Shown here one piece after another: positions 1-10,892 of a stretch of DNA of 64,000 bases. Position 1 is the first letter of the stretch. Every line of letters starts with the position of its first letter. Made by a program: the position numbers and the translations under genes. This DNA is from Zea mays (lineage: Eukaryota; Streptophyta; Magnoliopsida; Poales; Poaceae), in assembly GCF_902167145.1 (NCBI RefSeq), contig NC_050096.1:199098566-199162565 (forward strand). The letters run 5' to 3'. Below the pieces are notes generated by a model, which ran no database searches, was not told the origin of the DNA, and was given only the letters and a program-made list of their open reading frames with translations.

Positions 1-181
1 AAAATATTAAATTATAACTAACAAAAGTCCCAAAAAAGCATTAAATTATAGATGTACTTCAAATTCATCATATGATAAGAGATAAAAGAAGAGAAAACTG
101 TAAGAGATAATTTCACTTTTTTATCTCAGAATTTTCTTTTTTATCTTTTAATATATGATGTGTTTGAACTTCAAATTTTAC
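1..181. other. AT-rich flank, no gene
   Basis: AT-rich sequence with several GATAAAAGA / TCTTTTTTATC-type inverted stretches (about 80-150). I see no coding potential and cannot assign it to a named repeat. Confidence 0.4.
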
Positions 182-579
182 TAGGTAGGTGCCCGTGCGA
201 TGCCACGGAATATAAATTGCGAACCTCCAATGGACTTCATTTGTGACAAGTGATGCCCAAGAAAATGGGGGTAAACTGACACAGCTATCACTTGCATTAC
301 TTGCCCTATGCGTGGAAGAATCTGACACAGCTATCACCCATGAAGAAATCCGATTAACTTGTGGAAGCGGACTTCATTTGAGACAAGACAACAATACCAG
401 TGTTGAGCTTGCCACTCGGCCATGGCACACACGAGAACACGGGATGCTCAAGTAAGAACTGAACATAATGCACTAATACAAAAAGCTGGCTTGCGTTCGA
501 TTCCTTGCTTCACAGGAAGCATATCTGATATACAAATCGAGATTTATGTTCCGTGGCATCGCACGGGCACCTACCTATT
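182..579. mobile_element. Small terminal-inverted-repeat DNA transposon (MITE)
   Basis: Positions 182-210 and 551-579 are perfect 29-bp inverted repeats (outer TAGGTAGGTGCCCGTG). The similarity continues a few bases inward as ATAAAT. The 398-bp interior has no transposase. A TA dinucleotide lies at both outer edges but no longer target duplication is evident, so the superfamily is left open. It is about 1.1 kb upstream of the RRP43 start codon. Confidence 0.75.
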
Positions 580-945
580 ATTGATTAGCCTCTAAAGCTT
601 TATGGTTGAGCTTGCAACAGTTCTGATGATTTCTTGATTCATTCGCGTGGAGTGCTTCGTGCTGTCCTCCTTGACTAGGCAACTGGATTTTGTGCCTTTT
701 ATCTTCGTATGTATGGGGATCATGGAGCCTAGAAAGAATATGTGCATTGATCTGTAGACGCCTCATGTCAACATTTCAGTCTGTACCATGATGCGAGTTG
801 ATCTGTGTCATAATGTTGTCAGATCTATTGTCTATATCTTCGTTTATTGTACATAGCCATTTGTATCGATAGTGCAAAGTGAGGCGAAACATTATGCCAT
901 TCGAGGACAACTCCGACTCGGCTTGGCTTCGTCAGGCGAGCTCAG
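580..945. other. Unassigned intergenic sequence
   Basis: Unique-looking sequence between two small DNA transposons upstream of RRP43. No open reading frame of substance, no RNA gene and no repeat was recognised. Confidence 0.3.
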
Positions 946-1472
946 GATGGCTATGGGTACCCGCTACCTTAAATTTGGTGGGTTTTTACTCTATTAGGAT
1001 ATAAGTTTAGTCAATTTCTCTACCCATGAGTTTGTTAATGAGTTAAATAAAAACTCAACGAGTACGTGAGCATGAGTTTATTCTTCCACTACCCATACCC
1101 GCAAACCCATGAGTTTTTAAAACCCGCCTTAAAATCAACATTCCTTATAAATATGTCTCATAATATTATTAATTAAATATATTTTAATTGAAATAAACTT
1201 CATGTAACAAATCTTAGTCTAAAATTAGTTATCACTTGTTCCTTTTATGCTAGCTTATTAATAAATTGATTGTTATTTACATGATGAATTATTTTTTATG
1301 TTGATGTTAGTGGGTATGGGAAACCCGTTGGTTACCTGAAACCCGCATGTGTATGAGTTTGTGTAAAATTTTATACCCGTCATGAGTATGAGTTTTTTAG
1401 CGAACATATTTTTTCTTTTGCGGGTATAGATTTGAGCAAGTAATATCCAGCAAATTTTTAACCATTGCCATC
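946..1472. mobile_element. hAT-like non-autonomous element with ACCCGC/GCGGGT subterminal motifs
   Basis: The left end GATGGCTATGGGTACCCGC and right end ACCATTGCCATC (1461-1472) form imperfect inverted termini. The interior repeats ATGAGTTT, GGGTATGGG and CCCGC motifs and is AT-rich. The end structure is that of the better-preserved GATGGCAA-type element at 41223-42226. No transposase is encoded. It lies about 200 bp upstream of the RRP43 ATG, so it may overlap the promoter. Confidence 0.6.
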
Positions 1473-1499
1473 TCTACTCAGTCCCAGTTTTATATCCTG

Positions 1500-1507
1500 T
1501 TATAAAA
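1500..1507 (+). promoter_or_regulatory. Possible TATA element of RRP43
   Basis: TTATAAAA lies 173 bp upstream of the ATG at 1680, just outside the hAT-like element. The position is plausible for a plant TATA box with a 5' leader of about 140 nt, but many housekeeping genes lack one, so this is weak. Confidence 0.3.
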
Positions 1508-1679
1508 ATTTGGGAACTGAAGTACCTGACACAGTGACACTTCTCTTCAACTGAGCGGCGGATTGAACAGGTCTACAGGCGCGCTCCCGCACGCCCCGCG
1601 AAGGCTTTTCTCGACAAGCTTCAGCAGCGGCGCAGTCGACCAGCCGACCACCAGGCACCAGCCCACCGCCAAACGTAGG

Positions 1680-4600
1680 ATGGCGGCGGAGACTAAACCG
1701 GCTGCGGCCAGCGGGGTTGCCGGCGAGATGGAGGTGGAGGCGTACCGCCGCCTTTTCCCGGTGGCCTTCCTTGAGCGCCACCTCGGCGAGTCCGTCCGCA
1801 TCGATGCCCGCCGCCTCAGAGAGGCCCGCCCCACCACCGTCGCCCTCGGCGCCGTCTCCTCCGCGCATGGTTCCGCTCTCGCCCGCCTTGGCGACACCGT
1901 AATACTACCCCCTTCCTCCCCCCTCTCTCCTATGCTTCCCGTCTTGCTTGTCTCGTGCTCTTCAACTGTTCGACGAATTGTCTCTGCAGGCCATGCTCGC
2001 GTCGGTCAAGCTCGAGGTGATGTCGCCCCCGGCGGAGCACCCAGACGAAGGATCCGTCGGTTCGTGTTCCCCCTTTCCCTGCTGCTGCCTGCTTCCTATT
2101 GCCTTTGGTTTTTTATTCTTTTGTTGATGGACGTATGTGTGTTTTGCGTAGCTGTTGAGTTCCACATGCCGCCTATCTGCTCCCCGCTGGTTAGGCCAGG
2201 CCGACCCACTGACGTTGCACCCGTCATCTCCAAGGCCCTTGAAGACGTTTTGACGAGGTTTTTTGTTTCTCTGTTAACTTCAGCTCTTTAATTGAATGGT
2301 GAATAGATAAATGAATGCAGAATCGAATCCTTTCCATAGAAGAGGGCATAGTTCATCAGGATAAAATGTAATTGATCTTTACCAAAAGTCGTGACTGTTC
2401 ACGAGCACTATGGATTAGATGCTAGTTGTATTTAGTGTGGAGACTGAAGAGCAACGAAACTAATTATGTAGAAGGCACTATGTAGTGATACACAGCGGTA
2501 CATTATTGCTTTAGATCTATTTTCCAGGATCACAAACAGCGTCTGAATAGCCTTAATTCTCTGATTATTTGATAGCATGGTGGTGTCATTGGTGTTTCTG
2601 ACAGTTGAGGAGATAGCCATTTGGTGTTCATTCATGGCTCGGGGCTCCAGGACCTTATATAGTTTCAGTTTTTCTGGTTTAGTGGTTGCTTGGTAGTTAT
2701 TGTTGTGTTATCTGTGGTGTTGTGTGGGTTTTACATATGGTACTTATTCTTCTTAATGAAATGACACAGCTCCCTGCGTCATTTGAGATTTTTTTTTACC
2801 ATGGACCATTTCCTGTAAATAAAAAATACAGCAGGGTTCCTTGAACTTTCCTTCCGTTTATGCTTAATGTTCTATTTGGATGAGTATGAAGTGACATGCT
2901 CCACTTTTAGAACCAGTACACATAAGTACAGCTATAAAAAACTAATAATCAATGTTCAAGTGGAGACTGAAGTTAGAAATGTCCAGGAGAAAAGAATAGA
3001 GGGCGTAGAAGGCACCGGTTTGCTTTTTTCAGGCGTGCATGCAAATCCTGTACGTTCTTTTTGTAGGTTTTTGTTTGTTTCATTTGGTATCGTCATTGCA
3101 TGATTTCGTTACTTTGGCCATTTCTTTTTCTGTATCACCTCCACAACCTAATGAATGGCCCATAGTGACATTGAGGTAATTTTATTATGTTCTTTTATGC
3201 AGTTCTGGAATGCTAAATTTGAAGGACCTCTGTTTGATCACTGGGAAGGCTTCTTGGCTAGCGTACCTGGTAATATATCTTGGTTGACTCATTGATAGCT
3301 TCAGTTGTGGACAAAACAGTGCCTTTGACAAGGATTCACTGTTAATTACTACAGGGATGTCAAGGAATCCACTTTTTATTCTAATGACAAATACCATAAA
3401 TTGAATAATATGAGAAAGGGAACAAAGGCTCCAAGCACCCAGGGGTTTTCATTGAGTCAAAACTAGTGCACCTTGAAAGATCAGGTGACTTGGAATAGCA
3501 TGATTTGTAGTTGATAATAACACCCTTACAATCAGGCTAGAATATCCTTTCCGTATGATTTTTTGTTTTTTACACATCCTGTATCGTCAAGGATTCTAAT
3601 ATGCCTTGTGATGTTTTGAAAATTTACGTAACATGGTTGTTAAGGTGGTAAGGCGACCTACAACGGTCTAGGATCTTTTTACCTTTTAAACACCTAAGGC
3701 GCGAGGTGAGGCGAGGCGATTTCATAGACATATAAGTAAAGCGAATAATAACAAAAAATACATAAGTAAATAGATAGATCATTGATATTATAGGACATAT
3801 AAGTCCTAATACATAGCATAGTTTGCAAAATAACATAGTTGATAGTTCATAAAAATAACAAGTCCACAACACATAGTTCATAACTTCATAAAGTAAACTA
3901 ACAAGTCCACATTACTTGGCATTTCCTATTGTCTTGCAATATACAGATAGAGAGGAGAGAGAGCTTGAGAGTTGAGACAGAGGAGAGCTTGACTGTTTGA
4001 GATAGATGAGAGGAGAGAGAGCTTGAGAGTTGAGACAGAGGAGAGCTTGACTGTTTGAGATAGATGAGAGGAGAGCGAGCTTGAGATTTGATACAGAGGA
4101 GATCTTACCTGAGCAGGGGACCGGAGTCGGCAAATCAGAGTGCGCGCGCGGTGGCAGCAGAGGCGGTGGTGCAGCGCACACGGGGACCAGAGGGGCCAGG
4201 CCACACGGAGGGAGCAAAGGCGGCGTGCTGGGGGCGAGCGCGCGCAGCAGGCTGCGCGGTGAGTGGCGCGGCGAGCAAGGGAAAGGGGGTGTCACAAACA
4301 GAGGCAAACTCGGGCAGGAGGAGAGGTTGGCTAGGGTTATTAAGCACCTAACTTCGTATGGCATCCATTTCTTGGGCTAAGGCGTCACGAATGACGAGTT
4401 GGACGCCCCGCGGACGCCACGGTTGTCATACGCCTAAAGCCCTAAACTCTAAAGCGTCAGCTGTCCAACGCCTTAGCGCTTAAGCGACGATTAGGCAATG
4501 ATTTAGCGATGCCATAACAACCATGTTACGTAATGCAGTGAAACTCATGCTTGTGACTTTCCTCAAGACATTCTTGTTTAGTTGGCTTAGCTGTGATCGA

Positions 4601-7600
4601 TTTGTGATTATTTTCTTTATTTAGAAGTTAGTTCACCTTTATTTGATAAGTCTTTCCTCCACTCTTAGCATTTCATGATTATCTTCCTAAACCTTCATTG
4701 TGTTACCATCTTACTATTTCTATTGGACTTCTTTTAATCATGTGCTGATGCTATAATTTGTGTTCTACATCCCCCAAAATTAAAAATGATCCAAGCATTG
4801 GTTTTCAGAAGCACATTTGAAACCTGTGCTCCTTAAGTTGTACGCCTTTATGCCCTAGGAATTGGACAGGAACTAGACAAACTTTTTTGTAACTTCTGAT
4901 AACCATGCGTATTTAGCATGGAATCACTGAATAAACCCCAGCCTTGCCAATATAAGTCGAATTTAACAATTTCTTTCTCAAGCCCTTGTCCTCTTTTGTT
5001 ATGGGCCTTAGCCCATTAGCTATGTCATTATGGCTAGGTTAGCTGTGGCCACTGTTCACGTGCGGTTCAGATAGGGTTTGTTATGTTGCTTAGCTATTAA
5101 GGTTACCTCTCTATATAAGGAGGGGCAGGGTGTTAGTAGAGGGAGAAGAAGAATAGATCTGGTTTACTCCTAGGGCCTCCTACGGGAGGGCTGAGTACCG
5201 GGACTATCTTGCGAGTGCATCGCAGTTGCCCATTAGCTATGTCATTATGGCTAGGTTAGCTGTGGCCACTGTTCACGTGCGGTTCAGATAGGGTTTGTTA
5301 TGTTGCTTAGCTATTAAGGTTACCTCTCTATATAAGGAGGGGCAGGGTGTTAGTAGAGGGGGAAGAAGAATAGATCTGGTTTACTCCTAGGGCCTCCTAC
5401 GGGAGGGCTGAGTACCGGGACTATCTTGCGAGTGCATCGCAGTTCACAACAAATTGGTACCGGAGCCACTACGCGCGCATCGCCACCATGGCCGGCGCGC
5501 ACGGCGATCTTGTGACCTACTCCGCCAAGATGGACCTCATCCTCAAGCAACTTGCCGCCATCAATGCCCGTTTGGATTCCCACGACGCTCGTCTGGCCAA
5601 GCTAGAGCAGGCGTGGGTCAGCCTCTCTGCTTCTACCGCGGGCTGCCTGGGCGCAAGCGAGGGCGGCCTGGGCGCGGGCGGAGGCGGCCGAGTCGAGGAC
5701 GATGGGGTCAATGGGCTGCAACCCAACACACCCAGGGAGGTGGAGGCGGCGTTCTACGTTGAGGTGGCTGTGCCACTGCTGCAGCCCGCCTCCGTGCTCG
5801 TGGAGGTCCAGGCGTGGCCCGACTACGGCTGCGCACGGATCTGCTCGCCCAATCTGCAACAATCGGCCGCAATGGTGGCCCAACATGTAGAGGCGCTGCT
5901 GCGGGATAACCCTCCACGCCACAACTACCAATCCTCCGCGCCGTGGCCATCAATCTTCTGCACCACGGACAGCCATCTGCTGCGTCGTCGCAGCTGTGGT
6001 CGACGTCAGCCACCTTGGCCACCGCCGCGGCGTGGTCACCTGAGCTACAACACCGGAGGGTGCCACCGACCTTCGCCAGGCGCAGGGAGCCCTCTGCGCC
6101 ACCGCAGCCACGTCCGTCATCAGTCGATCTGGCCGCCGACACGTCCTCCTTCGATAGATCCGACCACTGACGTGGTTCAATTTTTTTAGGTGAATAAAAT
6201 ACTAAGTCGAGATGTAAAAAACTTAGTATTGAGTCATTAAGTGCTAGTTTAGTATGGGTCAATTCTTCTTGATTACAGCTCGCGGTCGAGCTGTTTTTAA
6301 GGAGGGATGGAATGTTATGGGCCTTAGCCCATTAGCTATGTCATTATGGCTAGGTTAGCTGTGGCCACTGTTCACGTGCGGTTCAGATAGGGTTTGTTAT
6401 GTTGCTTAGCTATTAAGTTTACCTCTCTATATAAGGAGGAGCAGGGTGTTAGTAGAGGGAGAAGAATAGATCTGGTTTACTCCTAGGGCCTCCTACGGGA
6501 GGGCTGAGTACCGGGTCTATCTTGCGAGTGCATCGCAGTTCACAACATCTTTCTGTAGGTTCACACGATAGTACCAAATAGGATGTGCATATGATATGGG
6601 TAAGTTTTACACAGTTGCATTCTAATTGTGCAAAGTTGAATCTGTGATGCTTCAAAATTTTACCAACTGGAAAATACCATTCTAAGAAATAAAATAAGAG
6701 AATTGCTAGGTTCTTTAGTCTACCACTCTAGAACTTCATTGCCATTTGTGCTTGCACCTTCTTTATATTTCTCAAACTGTCAGGAGAGCTGTCTATCATT
6801 ATATTAAGAAGGAATAAAGGATAGGAATACAGAACCAAGTCCCAAAATAAAAGGAAAAAAGGGGAAAAGGAAGATAAATCCAACCAACATGATCAAAAGA
6901 GAATGTAGTGTGCTTGTCCCAAAACCATGAACCGTAATACCTGCAACTACAAAAGACCCAGATATTAACAAAGGATGGCACCTAGGTGCTGCCAGATTCA
7001 GTGACAGGTCGAAGTCTCAGGTTTACTTAAAGCTTTGTACCTTGGTATTACTTTGGGATTTTTTGCAAAAGGGCCTCTAGTTGAGTTGGTTAGGTGGTCT
7101 GATTAGCACTCCTCAAGTCCTAAGTTTGACTCCTTGTGGAGTGAATTTCAGACTGGAGTTAAAAAAATCACCTCATCTATCCCACGCTGAAGCACAGGTC
7201 TAGGACCCGGCTCCGGTCGTGGTCGATCTCACATGGGTTACAGTGCCATTGTGTATCGGTGGGATAGGGGTTCAGGGGTTTTCTCGACCAGCATGAGAAG
7301 ATCTTCTTAATACAATACTGGAGGAGTCGAGGCTGTCTTATCCCCCCGCAGGTCGAGTTTTTTTCTTGAACGACACGAGAGCCGAATCCAAGTACAAGGA
7401 AAAGGGGCAGAGTAACCCTTCCCTCCCCAAAAATAAAAAGTAAAAAAATTACAAAATACCACAAAAAAAAACAAAAGAACATGATTAGGCTAAACTAATG
7501 GCCAAAAACTCCGTTAAGGGCTGAAGACCCAGCCATGCACCAGAGTCTTTCATCAGTTGTTACTGACTGCAGCAATGACTGGACGCTAGGTCTCCTCCCT

Positions 7601-10256
7601 TCAAACACACAATAGTTCATATGCTTCCAGAGCTCCTAAGCAACCAAAATCATTAGAGTGTGGAGTGCCCACAGCCGGACGGGGAAGGGAGCACTGATGG
7701 CTTGAGCGAGAAAGAGGGGCTGCAACGTAGGCTAAATGCCTGATTGGGCTGGGCCAAATTGCACATGTGGACACTAGGGCTAAAACGCTTAAAACGTGAC
7801 GTTTTACTGCATATAGCATTTAAACGCCAAAACGTGACGTTTAAACGTCAGAAAACGACGTTTTACACCATATCGTAAAACGTTACACGTTTCACCTCTC
7901 TAATAGCGTTTTATAGTTTAAACATCGTTTGAATAACATTGGAAATATTTTCAATTAATATTCTGAAAATAGGTCTAATTTTTCTTTATAAACAAGTTGA
8001 GATGTTCTGGATCCTGAATAAGTTTTCATAAGAGCTTTGTATTTTGATCTTTTCTGGGTTTTGAACTTTTGCAGGATATCTATTGCTTGAATGCTGATGG
8101 GTCTCTGTTTGATGCTGCACTTATTTCAGCAGTGGCTGCCTTCACACATTGTAGGTTCCTTTTCTTTCACTGTACATATGGTCATGCTACCCTCCCGCTA
8201 TCTCATTTTGTGCAATATGGAAATATCACTATCATACAATGCTGCTGTTCTTTCCATCATGAAGTATACAATCACATTACTAGCTTGTCTTTTTTGTGTG
8301 AATCTTTCTAACGGAACCAACTGAGACGAACAAATCACTAAAGCTGATTCAGCCTATGGGAATATCAAACACAAATTGTTGAGAAAAGAATTACCCATAA
8401 AATTTGAGACGACAATGATGCATATCATTCTTTGGTTCTAACATATTTCCTATGTTAGTTTTCAATTGTGAAAAGCTGCTATACTGAGATAGTTGCTTCC
8501 TACTATGTTTCTAGTTATTTGTCAAGTTTATGCTTGAAAGATTTTAATAGAGGATATTTAATTATTTATGTCGAAGCTCATGATAATTGTTGTTGAATGC
8601 AAATTACTCATTTAGGATGAAATGCGTGTTTTGTGTTCTAACTAGATGCTTTGTGTTTGATGATATTTGATTAATTTCGAATACGACAACATATTGTTTT
8701 TTAAGAATGTCTGGGTGCTTTATCTGCTACACGATAAATTGATAATATGCCTTTTGTTGTCATGAATCATGATTGAAATCGAATATTGCTTAGTCCACTT
8801 GTGCAAGAAAACTGCAATTGCAAACACCTTGACTGTCATTGAAAATGTGAAAGATGTATGGTTTAAACTTTATTTGCTTGAGGGCCTCGATTTCATGTGA
8901 ATTGACGAATTCTCATGCATGACCTGATCTGTTTCCAGGAGTATAAATGTAGGATCATTTTTCTCGAAACATAAATGTAGGATCATCAAGAACATTCTGT
9001 TTTATTTTAGAGAGTACTCTCTTTTCCCTGGCTAGCTAAGCCTCTCCTGGTGGCTGAAGCTGGTCTTAATTTTTGATATCTCAAAATTAAACTGATGCCT
9101 AGTTGTCACCATCTCTGCTTCAGGGTTTCCTTTTGGTACCACCATGCACCTGGCTTGTTCTTTTAGGACTAAGTGCTAAACTCTTTTGTATTTGGTCAAA
9201 ACATTCACTTGAGCAATCTGTGTTTTGTTATATTTAAAGTGTTTAGGTTGGTAGTCAAATTATCAGCTCTGCTGTGCTCACCTCTTCAAATAAGTTGAGT
9301 TCATACATGTCCATTTTTGTGTTCCATTTCAGTGGTTCTATTTGTTACTACCTTGCTTATTTCTCTCTAATCACTACAAATTTTATGTAATTTTTGCAGT
9401 GGAGATTCCTTTAGTTTCTGTTGGTGATGATGGTAGATTATTTACTGTTGGAGGCAATGATGGAAAAAACAAATTTGAATTAGTAAACAGAGAAAAGAGG
9501 AAACTGACACTTGGTGCCATTCCATTGTCCCTTACATGTGCACTTCATAAAGATGAAATATTAGCGGACCCAACTTCTGAAGAAGAATCGATAATAGAGA
9601 CCTATGTGACTGTTGTTGTAGATTCTTCAGACCGCCTAGTGTCATTACAAAAACTTGGAGGTGCAGTGACATGCATGGCGACTATTAAGGTTAGTTAATA
9701 TGAGATTAGTAGAATATTATGGAAATATTTCATTTATACTGTTCTGTCTTTAGTCAATGCATCGCTTTTGAATATTGCTGCAGTGTGTCATAGCAGAGAA
9801 TAGGCTTCTTATGTTTTACTCCGAATTGTAAGTTTAGGGTTTACTATTTATTTAAACATAGTGTATAATATAGGTGTCTAAAAAAAGCTACGTACCCATA
9901 AAAACCAAAACAACTTACAATTTGGAACTTGGAACGGATGGAGTATTTGATAAGAAAGATATTATCAATTGTACACTAACTGTCGTCAATGGACTGATAA
10001 GACTACAAATTTACAAAATCTACTATTAACATTTGATTTTGTTTCATGAAAACTTACTCCTTTTATTATATTGAATCACCATATGATATATGTATTTCCT
10101 CCAAATATAATGCATATTTAAACTAATAATTGTTGCTAATTGTATGTCATACTTGTCACGCAGGAGTGCATTAGCTTGGCGAAAGAAAGGAGACGGAGCC
10201 TAAGAGAAATTCTGTTAGACTCTATCAAAGCCATGGAAGTCGACCAAACTGAATAA
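1680..10256 (+). CDS. RRP43: Exosome complex component RRP43 (RNase PH-like ring subunit), 7 exons
   Basis: Coding exons read as 1680-1898, 1990-2059, 2152-2257, 3203-3269, 8075-8150, 9400-9689 and 10164-10256. Every intron is GT-AG and the phases join to 921 nt (306 aa plus stop), the usual Rrp43/EXOSC8/OIP2 length. Recognisable segments are ESVRIDARRLREARPTTV near the N-terminus, EFHMPPICSPLVRPGRP, LNLKDLCLITGKASW, DIYCLNADGSLFDAAL, and IPLVSVGDDGRLFTVGGNDG in exon 6. These are typical of the RNase PH fold as found in Rrp43. The family is a structural, catalytically inactive subunit of the six-member ring of the 3'-5' RNA exosome, in nucleus and cytoplasm. The start was chosen because it is the first ATG of the frame and gives the family N-terminus. 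Intron 4 (3270-8074) is 4.8 kb and packed with transposons; introns 1-3 are small to moderate. No frameshift or stop was seen, so I regard the gene as functional. Confidence 0.93.
2640..2805 (+). repeat. Probable LINE 3' tail
   Basis: The sequence ends in TTCTTAATGAAATGACACAG followed by CTCCCTGCGT and a T-rich run. This is the kind of 3' end seen on grass L1-type LINEs (TTCTTAAT..ATGA..CAGCTC..CTGCGT). It lies in intron 3 of RRP43. No reverse transcriptase remains, and the 5' limit is arbitrary. Confidence 0.35.
3632..4525. mobile_element. Non-autonomous hAT-like element with GC-rich cargo
   Basis: The ends read CATGGTTGTTAAGG... and ...ATAACAACCATG; together with flanking bases they give a perfect 18-bp inverted repeat (3625-3642 / 4515-4532). 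TTACGTAA flanks both sides (3624-3631, 4526-4533). An 8-bp duplication fits the hAT superfamily. GGTAAGGCG-like subterminal motifs recur near both ends. The interior 4080-4360 is GC-rich and open in several frames, unlike the AT-rich arms. It may be captured sequence but resembles no protein I know. It sits in RRP43 intron 4. Confidence 0.7.
4997..5227 (+). repeat. First LTR copy of the intronic TRIM (lacks final bases)
   Basis: Starts TGTTATGGGCC but stops at GCAGTT, without the terminal CACAACA present in the other two copies. It is joined directly to the second copy. Confidence 0.8.
5228..5451 (+). repeat. Second LTR copy of the intronic TRIM (lacks first bases)
   Basis: Begins at GCCCATTAGC, missing about 15 bases of the LTR start, and ends in the normal TTCACAACA next to the primer site. 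A TATATAAGGAGG core promoter-like stretch occurs in every LTR copy. Confidence 0.8.
5455..5466 (+). other. Primer binding site of the intronic TRIM
   Basis: TGGTACCGGAGC differs at two positions from the plant initiator-Met tRNA primer site TGGTATCAGAGC. It begins three bases after the LTR end. Confidence 0.6.
5488..6189 (+). pseudogene. gag-like reading frame inside the TRIM
   Basis: A 233-codon frame starts at ATG 5488 in a strong context (GCCACCATGG). Residues 1-45 are helical with heptad-like spacing (KMDLILKQLAAINARLD, ARLAKLEQAWVSL), like the N-terminal coiled coil of gag proteins of small grass retroelements. Beyond residue 60 the sequence is low in complexity, with Gly, Pro and His runs, and shows no zinc knuckle, protease or pol. 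I infer a remnant of a gag gene, probably not functional. It could still be translated from the element's own promoter. Confidence 0.4.
6300..6312 (+). other. Polypurine tract of the intronic TRIM
   Basis: AGGAGGGATGGAA lies immediately before the third LTR, where plus-strand priming would occur. Confidence 0.55.
6313..6547 (+). repeat. 3' LTR of the intronic TRIM
   Basis: Complete 235-bp LTR, TGTTATGGGCC to CACAACA, followed by the TCTTT target duplication. It differs from the first copies by a few substitutions and a 3-bp gap. Confidence 0.85.
6780..7060 (-). repeat. LINE-like 3' fragment, minus strand
   Basis: CAGGAGAGCTG..TATCATTATATTAAGAAGG at the left edge is the reverse complement of a typical grass LINE 3' end. 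The remaining stretch is purine-rich and non-coding. The right limit is uncertain. Confidence 0.35.
7069..7366 (+). repeat. tRNA-derived SINE (grass Au/ZmSINE-like)
   Basis: The 5' part GGCCTCTAGTTGAGTTGGTT carries a pol III A-box-like segment (GAGTTGGTTAGGTGG), and a B-box-like segment (AGTTTGACTCC) follows about 35 nt later. The body continues through CCCACGCTGAAGCACAGGTC and CTCACATGGG to a CGCAGGTCGAG end with a T run. This is the layout of grass SINEs. It is not a tRNA gene because no cloverleaf can be completed. Clear target duplications were not found. Confidence 0.65.
7367..7760 (-). repeat. LINE-like 3' fragment, minus strand (second)
   Basis: TTTTTTCTTGAACGACACGA at the left edge is the reverse complement of a LINE-type 3' terminus ending in an A run. 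It is followed by an A-rich stretch and non-coding sequence. It abuts the SINE, suggesting that the SINE used or landed beside the LINE tail. Confidence 0.35.
7786..7900. other. Cluster of ACGT palindromes in RRP43 intron 4
   Basis: AAAACGTGACGTTTT (7791-7805), AAACGTGACGTTT (7830-7842) and AAAACGACGTTTT (7852-7864) are perfect odd-centred palindromes. AACGTT and ACACGT follow. They may be subterminal repeats of a decayed hAT element or protein-binding sites. Confidence 0.45.
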
Positions 10257-10551
10257 TTCTACAAATAGATTCAGTTAATCTAACCGGACTACATCTTGAT
10301 GGTTTCTCTCTGCCTCGGCTGTACTGGTTGTAACAGCAGTTTTGTTGATTTAGGCAAAGTATGTAGCTATTTGTACTCTACAGTCTACACATAATTCTTC
10401 ACTTAAGTAGCCTGGCGATTTTGTTTGACGAGCATGTCTGCAATGCATCTTTTTCGCGACTTGGCATCTTTGTAACACCCTAATTCACATTTTGCAATAT
10501 TTTATTTTATTTTTTATAATCAATTAGAACTACTGCATACTCCCTTTGTCA
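10257..10551. other. RRP43 3' untranslated region and AT-rich flank
   Basis: Follows the RRP43 stop codon. The first 200 bases are the likely 3' UTR, followed by a T-rich stretch near 10500. No sharp AATAAA was identified. Confidence 0.4.
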
Positions 10552-10891
10552 GAGTGTTTGGATCTAGGTGGCTAAAGTTTAGTCCTGTCACATTTAATGT
10601 TTGAATGTTAGTTAGAAGTATTAAAGAGTTAATTACAAACTAATTATACAGATGTGGATTAAATGATAAGACAAAACTATTAAATCTAATTAGTTTATGA
10701 TCTGTGCACGTGATGCTGCAGTAAACACTTGCTAGTCATGGATTAATTAGGTTTAATAAATTTATCTCACCATTTAGTTTTCATCTCTATAATTAATTTT
10801 GTAATTTGACTATATTTATCACCATATTTGATATTTAAACATCCGATATGATACAAACTAATCTTTAATCAGACGAACCAAACACACCCTT
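10552..10891. mobile_element. MITE with GTGTTTGG / CCAAACAC ends
   Basis: The left end AGAGTGTTTGGATCTAGGTG and right end CGAACCAAACACACCCT are inverted. The interior (GGCTAAAGTTTAGTCCTGTC, CTAATTA-rich middle, ACATCCGAT) matches the common grass MITE layout with a TTTAGTC subterminal motif. No coding capacity. Confidence 0.65.
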
Positions 10892-10892
10892 A

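Larger units (their letters stand above)
4997..6547 (+). mobile_element. TRIM-like LTR retrotransposon with a doubled 5' LTR
   Basis: TCTTT flanks the whole unit on both sides (4992-4996 and 6548-6552), an exact 5-bp target duplication. Three LTR copies of about 225-235 bp are present: 4997-5227, 5228-5451 and 6313-6547, running TGTTATGGGCC to TTCACAACA. A primer site close to the initiator-Met type (TGGTACCGGAGC, 5455-5466) follows the second LTR, and a purine-rich tract precedes the third. The 861-bp interior carries only a short gag-like reading frame, so it is non-autonomous. It is inserted in sense orientation in RRP43 intron 4. Confidence 0.85.

Noticed and set aside
4081..4380. Overlapping GC-rich frames inside the hAT-like element
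   Set aside because: Open in several frames on both strands, which is compositional; no protein motif.
7069..7160. tRNA gene
   Set aside because: A- and B-box-like motifs are present but no acceptor stem or cloverleaf; the downstream body is that of a SINE.
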